DNA from: Physcomitrium patens
Taxonomy: Eukaryota > Streptophyta > Bryopsida > Funariales > Funariaceae
Direction: 5' to 3'
Length of the DNA: 64,000 bases
Assembly: GCF_000002425.4 (NCBI RefSeq)
Contig: NC_037269.1
Location: 12,177,290 to 12,241,289, forward strand
Within the stretch, counting starts at the first letter, position 1. Every line of letters begins with the position of its first letter. A program made the translations under genes and the position numbers. Under the pieces are notes generated by a model. It did not search any database. It had not been told where the DNA came from and saw only the letters and a program-made list of their open reading frames with translations. Positions 1 to 12,400 of this stretch are shown in pieces.

Positions 1-73
1 GTGACAAGGTAAAATGAATGGCTGTTTTCAGAGTGCAAAGATCTCATCGAGCGATATGGTGTTTGACACGCAG

Positions 74-282
74 TTTCATATTGTTGTTGGGTCGGAGATG
101 CAAGACTTTCCGCAATGGGAGAGGACTTGGAGAGAAAACCATGTGAGCTTCGTGAGGCCAGCCAGTTGACCGCCACGTTAGAGGCGGCACGGCGTGCGCG
201 GACAAATGCTCTTGGCAATGGCGCGCTTGTGCACTTCTCGCCCGGAAAACAGGATCATCATCTCGATGAGTACTCTTGGTGA
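74..282 (+). CDS. Possible 3' terminal exon of an unidentified gene
   Basis: One plus-strand frame is open from just after a TGA at 64-66 to a TGA at 280-282. It is rich in Ala, Arg, Leu and Glu, with G/C-biased third positions, unlike the flanking sequence. A CAG at 71-73 could be the splice acceptor, which would make this the last exon of a gene starting left of the window. The predicted end is hydrophilic, with a His/Asp-rich tail finishing in EYSW. A second frame is also open here (to about 170) but has weaker codon bias. I do not recognise the family. The call rests only on frame length and codon use, so it is tentative. Confidence 0.3.
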
Positions 283-1315
283 GACCATCCTGCCAGCGAA
301 CTCAATTATGTTGAAATGAGAGGCGTAGGTTTGGTTATGTTGTTGCGCTACGAGTGACTGAGGTTCTAGTCCTCGCTTGTGCTTCTGCCGTTGGCTGAAC
401 TTAATGTAAACGTCTCATACATGAAGTGCAGCCAACGGGGCGTTCTGTTTCCACTGCCGCGTTCTCGATCAGATGTGCTTGTCCCTTGGGAGCAAGAGGG
501 AGAAATGGAGTGGCTGTCGAATGTGAATTGTATATCTTGGTGCAGATGTCGAGGTTCACTCTTGCATTTCAGGTACCATTGTGTGATCAAGCTATGACAT
601 GGGGAAGCCCAGTATCCGTGGTTCTCACTTGTGTTTGTTTATGATATTGTGTTTCGTATTTTACGTTGTATTAATAGGGCTTGAGATGCTGGTTGAACCG
701 GTGAGTGTAAATTCAGAGTCTACTGACGTAAAAAAAAAACGTCAGATTGGTGAATGATTGTTGCACAAAGAGTATTGTCGAAATACCACAATTGTAGCTT
801 TCGGGTTGGCTTTCATGTAGTACGCAGACATCGCTCGCCTGGACACAATTTGTTCCAGCGGAGGAGGAAAGATTAGGACCCCTGATTGGCGTGTTGGCAA
901 TGATTTGAGGATACCAATGGTGGTGAAATATACCCACTATCGCATGGAATGCCAGTTAGTATTACGTTTGTTAAGTGTGATTTCTCTTACGGACTTGTGT
1001 AGCATTTGACAGAGAGAAGTTCTTTGAACCAAAAACTTACCATCCTTCTTGATTGTGTCCTTGTGATTCATTTGTCTATTCCGTCTGCACTTTCGAACTA
1101 CTGCTTTGTCTTGATGTTTAAAGCACCACACAGAGGTCCAATTTTTGACGTTTCATTATATTGCTCACAGGGTTTATACATGAATTCATCCAGGCCAAAA
1201 CGTTTTGGAGCAGCCATGACTCTTGCGTCCAATGCAGCCAATTAAGTAAACATGACTCTTCATGGTGAAACTTGACTCATTTCATGAAAACCGCTAAAGA
1301 GTTGAATAGATTCTG
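283..1315. other. Intergenic, 5' flank of the OVATE family gene
   Basis: Only short frames on both strands, none with convincing codon bias. A run of ten A's lies near 730. The region probably holds the 3' UTR of the left-edge gene and the promoter and 5' UTR of the gene at 1316. No specific element could be assigned. Confidence 0.5.
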
Positions 1316-3532
1316 ATGGGGGCCGAAAACACGTCAGTGGTTGGGGTCGAGAAGCCCAAGGCAAGGCTCTTTGCTGCTGTCTTACCAAGTATCTGGTTTA
1401 TCAAGCTTAGGTCCATTCGTAGAAGATCACGTAGATTAAACGCGACTGACAATAATGAGCCTGTGATTCCTGATAATGCGCCCTTTCTTCCCAAAAGCGT
1501 TGAGAACTGCTACAAGAATGGAATGATATCTGAAGAATGTATCTTCAGTCCTCTTGAAGGTTCACACACCACAACCGCAAATGATTCTACCATCTCCAGT
1601 TCATGTCCTAAAAACAATGAAGCTAGATCTGTCCCCATCTCTTCCACTCTTAGCAGAAAAAGTATCGCTCGCCCTGAAGGAACCCCAAGCAGGCAAAGTA
1701 TCACTCGCTCGGAAGGGTCTGCGGGGACTTCTAGGTCAACCCCAGTGACTTCCATCGCAACCACTACATCTTCTACAACTTCTAGTATATTCTCCAGATG
1801 CATGTACAGATCCACGTTTTTCTCAGGGCTTAGAGGATTGTGCAAGCTGGTGGATGATGCTACTCTTTCGAAGGAAAGCAATTCGGTGCAATTTCGAAAA
1901 CCCTTGACACCAACGATAAGGACATGGTTCTTGGTGGGCTGCGGCGGAACCCCCTGCCCACGTACTCGACACAGCAGCCTGGATCTGGAGAGAGAGTCTG
2001 GTTTGATGGACTTGGACGGGGAACCAGGGCTAGATTGTATCGATGAAGGAATGGGAGTTGATGGTTCCTGGCCCAAAAAACCTGAGTCATGGTCGGCAGG
2101 CAAACCAACGGCGTGGAGTGTTGATCTTGATAATGAGGAGGTAGTCAAGAACCAAGTTGTCGAAAAGAGAAAGAGATATGCTAAGAACAGGCAGAGGTCT
2201 CCAGTGAAACCCCCAATGAAGGTGAAATCTCCGGTGAAGGTGAAGAGGAGGTCTAAACCCACGCTTGGTCACTTGTTTTCCACAAGGTCCGACACGGACT
2301 CCCCGAGGAAGGGCTTCCCTGAGACGGAAGAAGAGTCTGAGATTCATATTGAGCATCCCAACCTAGTTACTCTTCCTTGGGGATCAGCGTCTTCGGGAAG
2401 CGATAGCACCTTCAGAGTGCCTTCGGTGGGTTCAGAGTATGGATTGGCGCTGTCACAGCGGAGGCCGTTCTCCTTCTCAGGATCAGAGACCCCGGCTTAC
2501 AATGACGAATTCGATAATGGTAACATCTCCGACAGCCAGAGCTTGCTGAGGGCAAAGGTGCTTGCAGCGGAGCGGCTGCGTGATGACTCGAAGTCGTGGA
2601 GGGAGCAACGGAAGATGGATAGGAAGTACAAGGATGAAGAGGCAATGAAGCTTCTTGCTTCTCTTGATCAAGCTTTGGATCAGCGGAATTTGAAGAGGTT
2701 GATTGAGGATGCAGAGGACAGCGATCCTGGTTATGCATCCATGTTCGGAAGTCCCAGATTCGAGCTCCACAACTCGCCCGTGTTCGAGAGCTTTCTCGAA
2801 TCTTCCGCCAAGGCATGGGGAATCGATTTTCCTAATCTCAAAATGGACGAAGCTAAGACTTCAGGTAATATCAGTGATAAAAGTAGAGAGCTGCATTGTG
2901 TCACTGTCCAGACGGCGACTCAAGTGCGTGACCGGGACAACAGAGCGAGAGAGGCTGCCCGTAGCGTGCGAGTTAATTCTTCCTCGCCTGTGAAGGCACG
3001 GAAGACGAGGCGTGCTCTGGAAAAGGAAGCCCCCAAGAGGTTACCTCCTTCGAGAAAGACCTCCTCAAGAAACCTCCATGCATCCCCACCAGGAGGAGAT
3101 GCCTCTAAGGACAGTCGCGACCATAGAACCATCCATCCACAACGTGAGGAGAGTATGGTGGATCCGGAGCTCTGTGAAGAATTCAATTACCATAGAAGGG
3201 ATTTTTACGAAACAAGAAAGCGGACCAAGCAGCGACGGCCAAAGCAAGTGGCTTCCGTTAATACTACGCCGCATGTTCCAGCCCCAGCTCCCAAGCTCCA
3301 GTCTAATGTCAGCAAGGAAAGAGTAGCTGTTGTGGTTGAAAGCTCTTACGATCCTTACAACGATTTCCGCGAGTCCATGATAGAGATGATTGTTGATCAA
3401 GATATTCAGGAGACCTGCGATTTGGAGGAACTTCTGCAGTGTTATCTGTCACTGAATGAGGCGGAGTATCATAATGTCATTGTGGATGTCTTCACGGACG
3501 TATGGCATGAGCTTTTCGAGAACAAATTCTAG
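1316..3532 (+). CDS. OVATE family protein (OFP), intronless, 738 residues
   Basis: Likely a plant-specific transcriptional regulator. Known OFPs act as repressors, bind KNOX/BELL homeodomain proteins and interact with TRM proteins to control cell shape; acting in nucleus and cytoplasm is inferred from the family. Seen: the OVATE domain fills about residues 676-738, with the diagnostic segments DPYNDFRESM, LEELLQCYLSLN and VFTDVWHELF. Residues 16-32 (ARLFAAVLPSIWFIKLR) match the short basic/hydrophobic N-terminal OFP motif. The middle is low complexity: Ser/Thr-rich at about 80-160, a Lys/Pro/Val repeat near 285-320, and a charged helical stretch near 410-460. A TAG at 1307-1309 lies in frame upstream, so the ATG at 1316 is the first usable start. 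The gene is intronless, as most OFPs are. At 738 residues it is far longer than typical flowering-plant OFPs (about 200-400), because of the disordered middle. Confidence 0.9.
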   Translation: MGAENTSVVGVEKPKARLFAAVLPSIWFIKLRSIRRRSRRLNATDNNEPVIPDNAPFLPKSVENCYKNGMISEECIFSPLEGSHTTTANDSTISSSCPKNNEARSVPISSTLSRKSIARPEGTPSRQSITRSEGSAGTSRSTPVTSIATTTSSTTSSIFSRCMYRSTFFSGLRGLCKLVDDATLSKESNSVQFRKPLTPTIRTWFLVGCGGTPCPRTRHSSLDLERESGLMDLDGEPGLDCIDEGMGVDGSWPKKPESWSAGKPTAWSVDLDNEEVVKNQVVEKRKRYAKNRQRSPVKPPMKVKSPVKVKRRSKPTLGHLFSTRSDTDSPRKGFPETEEESEIHIEHPNLVTLPWGSASSGSDSTFRVPSVGSEYGLALSQRRPFSFSGSETPAYNDEFDNGNISDSQSLLRAKVLAAERLRDDSKSWREQRKMDRKYKDEEAMKLLASLDQALDQRNLKRLIEDAEDSDPGYASMFGSPRFELHNSPVFESFLESSAKAWGIDFPNLKMDEAKTSGNISDKSRELHCVTVQTATQVRDRDNRAREAARSVRVNSSSPVKARKTRRALEKEAPKRLPPSRKTSSRNLHASPPGGDASKDSRDHRTIHPQREESMVDPELCEEFNYHRRDFYETRKRTKQRRPKQVASVNTTPHVPAPAPKLQSNVSKERVAVVVESSYDPYNDFRESMIEMIVDQDIQETCDLEELLQCYLSLNEAEYHNVIVDVFTDVWHELFENKF

Positions 3533-5761
3533 AAACTCCTGGAAAGGGAGGATGCAAATACTGTCCCATTTACAGTAGGATTTGCTTCTCCTTAATAGGT
3601 GCAACCCTAAGCATGCGGGAGGAGTCCTCACTGCCATAAATCAGAGGTTGAAAAGGACTACCCTCTTGATGCAGCATGAATCAACTTCACAGAAATCTGT
3701 TCGCATGCTAGTTCAACTCTGGACATTCACATATTTGCCGACAAGAAAGCTGAGTCCTTTACTGTTGAATGAACACATGCTAGGACTAAGCATCATGTGC
3801 GGAAGGCCATCAGACAACTGGAAGTGGTAGTTGGGTCCACTTCCGAGGACAGGCAGACAGACACGTAGAGGACTCTCAATTTCTTACACTGGTTTTTCAG
3901 TGTCGAGTTGTGTGTGAGACTGTGAAACTAGGTTCTAAAGCAGATGAAAGGTGAATCTTAAGCGGTGGGTATATTTTCGTGTATGAGGGGAGATTCTGAA
4001 GGCAACAGAAAACACAGATCAGGTAGATAGCTAGACACTCGGAGTGGGTGGACGACCATGACCGCATCAGGTTGTGGTTTTCGAAACGCAGATATATTTG
4101 AGTATCATTAAAGCTTCTGGAGGTCGTGAGCTTCGAGCCCAGGTATCGCCCTTGCACTGTATGAAGTTGTGCACGTAGTTTCCTCAGAAGAGTAATTTGT
4201 GTGGAAGTCGGGTTACCCTTGTCAATGGTCCTGATCTCTTGAAACCTGTGTAGAGGAAGTCTGTTTGGCTGCGCAATTTGCTTATAGTCGAGAAACGACC
4301 CTCTTTATTAGCAATCATTTAGATAGTCGGATCTAGTATGATGTACTGAATACGTTTATCAGATTGCGTTATTACAGGTGGATTTACGTGCCCTAGCACA
4401 TTCAAAGAATTCTCCATCATGTACGAGGCTTCCAACACATGAAGTACGGTGAAGCACATCAGGAAATAGAAAAGAAAAGCGGGTGTTAATGCAGACTGAA
4501 TTAACAGGTTGCATTTGATAGTGTAGGCACCCTCTCGTGGTCTCAATAGGAGAAAGTTACGCATTTTACGTTCACAGAACAAAGTTTTGGCGATCACCGT
4601 CTGAGCCACTCCAGCATCAGAAGGATTTCGCACAGGCGGAATTATTTCAGTAATTAATCATTGTTGATAAGAATGAGAGGCCAGCATGTCAACGATTCTT
4701 GATGCTTCATCTCAAACGTAATATACAACGTGCTATTTCCGCAACTGTTGGCATTGGTTCTACCACAGAAACATTTTTAGTGCCAGATTGCACAGTTGGC
4801 AAAACTTAACTCCGTTGCACCCTATCATCAGCATTTGTTTAAATTGAGAACTTGGAAGCAGCAGGTGCACCCTGCTGCCGGCGATACATTTGTAAGACAT
4901 GCTCTGCATCGAGAACATGGCGAGACCAGAACCATAATTGCAATTTCCAATTCCAGCGGTGTAGCTTGTGGATGCATGTTTCTACTTTGAATTCCTCAGG
5001 GCGTTTAGTTTGTAGGCACAGAAGCACTACCTTTCACTAGAAACATGCCCTTGTGTACAGTCACAGTTGCTAAACATCGCTCATGAATATGTGGACACTC
5101 TCCAATGCTCATCCCACGGCACGATTCTGCATTGATGAAACAGACCAGCTATCATCGCAACTAATCACTGACAAGAAGTGAAGTTATATTTGTTTCACAA
5201 CTGGCTGGCCTAGGATATAGTTATGAATCTTGTCAAAGTTTACGAAGAATCTCAAGCAGCTATCTATCATGAGGACATCGCTCGTTTGTACTGGCAGATA
5301 CTGACTGTCACTGCAGACTGTGCTGCCGCCATGGCCTGCTGTGCAGACTTCTGTTACACCTGGTGCAACAGGGTTCCTATAGCAACGTGACAGTGCAACG
5401 ATGTAGAGATTCCTGGCCAAACCCCTGCAATGAAATCAAAAACCCAACCCACTGCATTGATAACCTTACCATACCTTTTACAAATGACGGCATGTAAACC
5501 ATGTTCCTGGAGGAGACATTAGGACTTAACATTACAACCGCGACAGCATGTGACCATTGAGAGCTCAACTCTCCGTATACGAGAGTGGCTTGCTTTTAAT
5601 CAGTTGCTCCCCAAAAACCCACAGTAGGAGCTTGAAGCAGGTTTTATAACCATGCCGCAAGCCTGTGTAGGGGCAAGCAGAACTTGTCAAAATAAGTTAC
5701 TGGTGTGTACGCATCAACAGTAGCCATTGCATTGCATCTAAAAGTGCTGGCATCAAAACAT
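3533..5761. other. Intergenic / 3' UTR of the OVATE family gene, no supported gene
   Basis: Short frames occur on both strands (for example 4319-4633 minus and 4796-4990 plus) but none shows protein-like composition or splice-compatible structure. The first few hundred bases are probably 3' UTR. Nothing else is recognised. Confidence 0.5.
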
Positions 5762-6155
5762 TTACCAATCACTATCATGAGCAATCTTGTGCTGCGACCA
5801 ATTTGAGAGCGAAGGTGTCCTTGCAACCACTCCACACGACATCCTCCATCTCAAAACATCCAGCCCTTGGGTTTGGAGGAATGTTTGAAAACCATGGCCG
5901 TGTAGGAATTGCAGTGCGATTTTAGGGAGATTCAACTCACGCAAGAGATCCCATGCTGAATCATTGCTCCCATCCTCATCCGCGACTGAAATTTGCAAAG
6001 CAGCCCCATCCAAACACAGCTCCAGGCTCTCCTTCTCCCAAGAGGTAAATAGACGCAAGGACGAAACGCCATAGCCCATGCTTTTCGACGATCCCTTGCC
6101 TCAAATCTGTCCTGACTTGAACTCCTGCCGCAAACTCCACGTCTGCACCCTCCAT
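5762..6155 (-). CDS. Overlapping small coding-like frames, unknown
   Basis: Two minus-strand frames overlap. One starts at ATG 6155-6153 and ends at a TGA at 5976 (59 residues, beginning MEGADVEF). The other starts at ATG 6079-6077 and ends at 5762 (105 residues, with acidic and amphipathic stretches such as VADEDGSND and WDLLREL). Both have codon use that looks more coding-like than the surroundings. They could be two exons read in different frames, one small gene plus a chance frame, or a frameshifted relic. I found no convincing splice donor linking them and do not recognise either product. Confidence 0.2.
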
Positions 6156-8764
6156 TCTTTGTTGCCATTGATTTCGTCACTCCAATCATGAGAACAATCA
6201 TACATTTGAAACAGAATTTGTCCCATGTGCAATTGGAAAATAATAAAGTAAAACGTTGAAAGTCGAGTTCAATTGTTGGATTGAAATCACATTCTAAAAC
6301 TGCCAGCAGCTTATGTTTTACACATAAATTTGCAAGTGTTTGCATCACTGCGTTTGAATAAGCTTATTGTTATGGTAGTGAGTCCTCAAACGTAATTTAC
6401 AAGCATTGCTACTACTGTTAACTATGATATCGTTCTGATGCGTCAACTCCAAATTTGTCCAAAAATGTTTGATTAATCATCTTCAAACTCATCTTGACAT
6501 GCATCAAAAATGACTTTAGGCTCTTCACGCGCATGCTGCTATGCCTCAAGAATGTGTTCCGAAGCCTCATCTCACTCTCCTCATTATTTATGTCAACATT
6601 ATTAGATAATTTGTGTAATGAACTACAGCATATTTAGCATATTCTACTATCATGCAACCCAAATTGTGTTAGTCATTCTTCCAAATATGATTTATAAAAT
6701 GAAGGCCTTCCGTGCGTTTGTAATCACCGACAACATCAGAGTATATTCTGCAAAGTGAACTCTTCTTCCCTATGACTCATAGCACTCATGGATGCGGTGC
6801 AAACATTGTCGTCTTCGTTGTGATCTAACGTCAGATTTGATCAGATTGAATTAATGTGTCAATTTCATCGGTTCAATAATGGTGAAACGTCAAGTTGTGT
6901 TATATTAGATTTCGAGGAGCGAAAATCTGTGGTGTTAGGTACTCGAGACGATGCAGCGTTGATAATGAAACACGCAAATGTAGAATGATGTTCAGTAACT
7001 TCATATGTTATGTGTTTTTTTTGGGTATTTTTAGTTGACATCCGAAACACAAAATGGAAAAAGTGTAAGTTCTACGCAGCATGACTGTCAAGGGTGGTAG
7101 CATGATTCAAGTGACAAAGTGACTGCTGATAAGAAGAAGACTCTCTGTTGTCTTGTATGGTAGCAGATCTGATTCGTGGGAGGCGAGGAAGACTACTGAT
7201 CAGCGGAACTACCGCCGCCAGCAAAACTGACCCACAACTATGCATCGGAGGGTCACGGTCTGGAACACTGGTTTGCAGACTCTGCAGAATCAGAGATTTG
7301 ATTTCGAAAACGTAGCATCTGAGGACTTTCTATGATGAAACACTTGCTTCTTCGATGCAGTGATTTCTGATGGACTTTGCAACTGATTTCGCGAGTTTTC
7401 CTACCAACCTCATTGCTACGAAAAGTTGTGAACTCGGTTTGTTCCGATGAAGCAACCCAGTCAAAGAATGATGCAACTGACACGACGGTTCAAGCATTGA
7501 TGTCGATTTGAATTTTTTCTTCACCCACCTCAGCTCAATTTGCTGGCCATGTCATCGACTGCTATCACCGTGCACCAATATTGCAACGCTGGGATAAGTT
7601 TTGAAAAGCTTCGGGGACTGTCCCTCCCATTCACGCACCCTCTGGTGCCCAGTACACGGTCGCCGCCCTCATGCTTCAAAAGCTTGTCCTAGGAGGAACC
7701 ATTCTGACGAGTCATTAACAGTTGAACTCCATCTAGCAGACAAGGTGAGTACATTGCAAAAATGTACTACTCAGAAGTGATTGAAGAGTGTTGGCACTTT
7801 CATGTGTCAAGATAATCCAGCTCAACTGCAAAGATACTGAAGGATGTATGATGTATTTCTCTAGATTCCTCCACCACCAATGGCATTATCGTGGAGTAGA
7901 TTTATGTCCTCAAGGGCCAACTTCTGAAAAAAAAAGTAAAAACAAAACCAGGTCTCTCTCTTAGGCTCAGTAGTTGAGGCTGGAGTTAATAACATAGAAT
8001 CACGTTTGACCCTTTTAGTTTTAACCCACAAGCTATGACCCACCTATTTCCGTGGTGGCCGAATTTTTCAACTAATGAATTTCTTTCAGTAAAGATGGGC
8101 AGTCAACTCGTGTTGCGCACAAAAATTGTTTTAGCAGTTCTCTTTTTTTAAAGAAAAATCAACTGAGTGAGCTTCTACACTTCTGCACTTCGACACAAAA
8201 AGATCATCGCCTTAACAGGTATTTAGGGGAACTCACACAGCAAGCTTGCCACGAAGATACAGCAGAATTTCTCCCTCACAACACTTTCACCAATTCCCCT
8301 CTGGAAGACTTTGCATCGACTATCAGAATCACTTTTTATCAATTCACATTTTTGGTTTTTTCCTTCTTTTCTTTTTCCCCCGCATGGTTTCCTCGAAATC
8401 TAGCTTCTTCATCACGTTGCCATGGTTGGACGTTGCAGTACCAAAGGAATTGCGAGTCGTGAAATGCACGCAGAGCCACAAAGTGCAACCCATGAGGGAC
8501 TTCTCAAAGTGAGGACGCCGTTGACGAGAGAAATAGAGAGACTGGGCATCATGGACCCAGATCCTGAGAGACAGAGGTGAGTTCCAGTCGTGAGCCAGCT
8601 GGAGACTGAGTTCTGCTTTTGTTTCTTCATGCACTTAGCAGCCTGGCATTGTGCTGGAATATCTGCACTATCCATCACTGTTGCTCCTCGTTAGCTGGCA
8701 GCAACCACTAGATTTCAACGGATGTTGTCTCACAAACTCAATGCACCACAATACAGATAGCTTT
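6156..8764. other. Intergenic, no supported gene
   Basis: Moderately AT-rich spacer. It contains only isolated small frames, including a 47-codon plus-strand frame at 7549-7692 with fair codon use but no other support. No RNA gene or mobile element was recognised. Confidence 0.5.
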
Positions 8765-8823
8765 GTATATGTATATCTATATATATATATATATACACAC
8801 ACACAAACAAACAAACAAACAAG
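8765..8823. repeat. Compound microsatellite (TA)n(CA)n(CAAA)n
   Basis: Alternating TA runs directly into CA repeats and then CAAA/CAAAC repeats. Simple-sequence DNA, no coding role seen. Confidence 0.9.
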
Positions 8824-9009
8824 TAAATATTACATTCGCCAGATTGAAACAGTTATGCAGGTTGAATCACTGGCAGAGGAAATCAGAAGCCTGACGGAAA
8901 AGCTTGTACTTGGTGGCTTCCTTTACTGTTGCTCAGGCTGTGTGGTCTGAGCTTGCCTCAGTTGTTAATACACCCTTGAAAAATCATTAGTTTAGTTGTT
9001 AATATGAGT

Positions 9010-9029
9010 ATGTATATATATAGATATAG

Positions 9030-9055
<26 letters not shown>
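9010..9055. repeat. (TA)n microsatellite with GATA interruptions
   Basis: TA/GATA tract immediately left of the candidate MITE. It may be expanded target-site TA sequence. Confidence 0.9.
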
Positions 9056-9060
<5 letters not shown>

Positions 9061-9355
9061 GTTGCTAATGTCATCACAGTTTTTGCTTTTGTTATCACAA
9101 CTTATTTTTTAATTTTAATTTGTTGAAATTAAATTCATTTTTTGTATAATTTGGAAAAAATAAAATATATTGAAAATATTAACAAAATAAATATGAAAAA
9201 ATATTTAAAATAATATTTTATTTCATAAATAAATATTGAAATTAAAAAAATTAAAAAATTAAAAAAAAAAAGTGTGTCAAGTGAGTGGTGGGTTGTGGTG
9301 GCATTAGTAAAAACTATAGTGACAATACCAAAAATTGTGACAATATTAGCAAAAC
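9056..9355. mobile_element. Candidate MITE, about 300 bp, TA-flanked, with imperfect terminal inverted repeats
   Basis: The left end contains TTGCTAAT (9062-9069) followed by a TCACA-plus-poly-T motif. The right end contains the reverse complement, ATTAGCAA (9345-9352), preceded by a matching poly-A/TGTGA motif. The similarity continues imperfectly for roughly 26-40 bp. The interior is AT-rich and non-coding, and both ends abut TA repeats, as expected for a Tc1/mariner-type insertion at TA. No transposase is present. The arms are imperfect and in AT-rich DNA, so chance similarity is possible. Confidence 0.3.
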
Positions 9356-9357
9356 CC

Positions 9358-9391
<34 letters not shown>

Positions 9392-9407
9392 TATGTGTAT
9401 GTGTGTC
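9356..9407. repeat. (TA)n(CA)n(TG)n microsatellite
   Basis: TA run passing into CA, then TATG/TG repeats, on the right edge of the candidate MITE. Confidence 0.9.
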
Positions 9408-12400
9408 ATTTTTCAAAATAACATTCAATATAAATGAAGAAGATGAGAGAAAGAGATTTGAAAATAACCAATATTATTTTTGTTTGTTTCTTGGTCTTTC
9501 AGTGCAATTTTTTAAAGTCTAGATAGAAGATATCCAACATGGATTCTTTATGCATGGTCATGAAGAACTAATCTTCACATTGGACACTAGGTAGAATGAA
9601 TATTTAACATCAATGTTTATCCAACAAAAAGTTTAGGCAAGTTCAAAAAAATTAGCTTGCCTATTTTGTTTTGTACCCAAAAGTCTAAGAGAAAATGTCT
9701 TCAGATAATACAACTTAAATTGATTAACAAAGCAGTGGCTAAATCAAAGGTAGCACCACCTTTTGGCCTTAAACTATAAATCTCTAGGATGTAGGGAACT
9801 ACTCTTGCCAAGTAGTAGAGCTTCTCTACCACATGTCCTCTACATAAAACATAACAATCTATATTAGAGGAAGTGTTTTACCTTTTGCTTGCTATATGTC
9901 AAATGCCATAGACTCGATTTCTTTACATGAAATTTTTTGGACAATGTTTGTCTACATATTGAGTCTAAGAACTTGTTTGTAGAACCCTATTGTATAGTGT
10001 ATTAGATACTACATACAACATCTAAATCTTATAATTATATATTAATGTTTATTAACAATTTTTAATTTAGTGAACTTAAACTTAAAATCAGTCTTGTTTT
10101 AAGAAGTATATTTTTCAGCATGCACAAGTCTTCTTTATTTATTTATTTATTTTATATATGTAATGTTACAAGCTGCCACACATTTGTAAAACAGAAATTG
10201 AACATTTAGACTGTAGATAATAACAATAATTAATGTACAAAAATTTGTTAATACTAATATCTTTACCACCTAACAAGGTATCAATAAGATGGAAACACTC
10301 TACCCATAAATCATTTATATACTAGTGGTCTATTTTTGTTTTTTTTGTTTTTTTAAGAAAAAAGACATACACACACTGATTCTTGGGTTTTCTAGAAAGC
10401 ATCAATATTATGAAAAATGTTCAAGCAAGTGACTTTCCTAATTCTAATTACAAATATGTAGGTATGTATGTATATATATATATATATATATATATTCCTT
10501 TGAAAACTCAAGTTGACTATCTTGCAAAGCCATTGTTTTATTAATTCCATTTAAGAACAGGTAAACACATTAAACTTGTGATAATCATATTCTCCTTCCA
10601 CACACATACATGCCAAACATAAGAACTGGTCTAATATCCTGCAAGCAAATCACATGCAAAAAGCATCAGCCATTGCAAAAACATTTATTTAAGAAAATGA
10701 AAAGCCAAGTTCCTCCTCAATTTGAAATCCATTTCTACTAGTAGACACAAAATATAGAACAAAAAATAAATAAGTAAGTAAAATGCCAAGTGGGTTTTGA
10801 AAGCCATGCAAGAATCAAAATGATGCTTCCTCAGAAACTATTAAAACAACAACATTTAATAATAAAACAAAATAAAATGCCATGAAACCAGAGGTGGAAG
10901 ACAAGACTGGCACACTGCCCTCTTGGCTTCACAGGAAGACGCCACTTGTAAGCTATGTACTCGAGCAGGCCATGATTTGAGATACGTCCCGCACTGAACT
11001 CTTCTCTCTTGGACAAAAAAAGATTAAATTAGTGACCTTAATGACATAACAAGAATAATCACAACAACAATTAAGGAATAATCAAGACATGCCTATAAAA
11101 AAGGTAGGGAGTTGATCTAATCAAACCAGGCCTCGGACGCCCATTTACAACTTCTTTTGGCAGTGATGGAGCGATGCCACAGTGGAGCCTGGCAATCAGG
11201 CACAGACCCCATCACCAGAACCGCGCCCTAAAACCGTGAGAACTCACGAACTGATAGCTGTAATGATAGAAAACTATTCCTAGGAGCGAACAAAAACCCA
11301 GGTGGCAATAAAAAGAAAAAGAAATAGCAAAGGAGAAAGAATAAAAATTAAACGGCGAGGCAGATAGACAACGCTGACGTGGCGGGAATTTCATGGACGG
11401 CGGGGGAACGCATCCGTACATTTGGATGAATGAATGAATTATTGGATGAATGTACAAAAGAGGACTCTTAGTGGGTATCAGAAAAAGATGTGGGGGGGTG
11501 GGGATGAGCCAAAACCAGTTGACCTACCTGCAGACCTCGGATAATGACGGCACGAGTTCAGGGCCACAAATCCAGGATGATCTCTGTCACTTACATTGCA
11601 CGCCAATGCCACATATAAATATATTAATATTAATATTATTAACCCTCAATAGCACCATAATTTTCTGTTGTTGCTCCCATTTGCTTTTTCACTGTTTGTT
11701 AACTATTCATTGCAACGGCCCAGCTGGCCAGGAACCTATAAAATCCCTTTTTTCTCACTGGGTTCGAAACAATCTCAAGGGACGAGATTAGGAGATTTCG
11801 TTTTTTAATCTCAAGGTTATGGCAAACCATGACTCTAGGATTAAATTCCCAGTTGGATGCTGCTGAGGTGGAAGGAGGGTCGGTTCTAGGGGGACTGATT
11901 AGCAGCCGGGGCGTGTGACTGTGGTGCCTAATACCGTGGCGTATCCTGAAAAGCGTGTCTTTTTTTCAGGGAAGATGCATCCCACACCTTTCGATGCGCA
12001 TAATAAAACTGTGAAGAAGAGGAATTATTTACTTTTGTTCTCCTGATTTCTTCAGAAAGATTCGTCTCAGCACTGAATTAGATCGGACCAAAAATGACAT
12101 CCTTTTTTCATTTGTGCTAAGGTTCTGTAGGGTTTTGAAGCGAATCTGATCTGGGTTCGTTTAAGGTATCTGCAGAACCCACAAATCATGGGCCTGGATT
12201 TTTGTGACTTGAGCCAGAGACTGAAGCGGGCATTGCAGAAAGAAAGATTCCATTAAAGCGAGAGGGACCTTATCTAGCCTGCCGTTGGTCAGTGGCTGAA
12301 ACATCCCATTCCTGAAGAAATTACTGCATTGGGTGTTATAGTTTTAACTTTATGAGCTTTGATTTTTGCCATACATTCAAGTCCACGGCATTATTCAAGA

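Noticed and set aside
1510..3400. Minus-strand and other-frame ORFs within the OVATE family gene, including a 250-codon one
   Set aside because: They overlap the 738-codon frame that carries recognised OFP motifs and show no independent features.
7549..7692. A 47-codon plus-strand frame with fair codon use
   Set aside because: Too short, with no splice context or recognisable motif. It could be chance.
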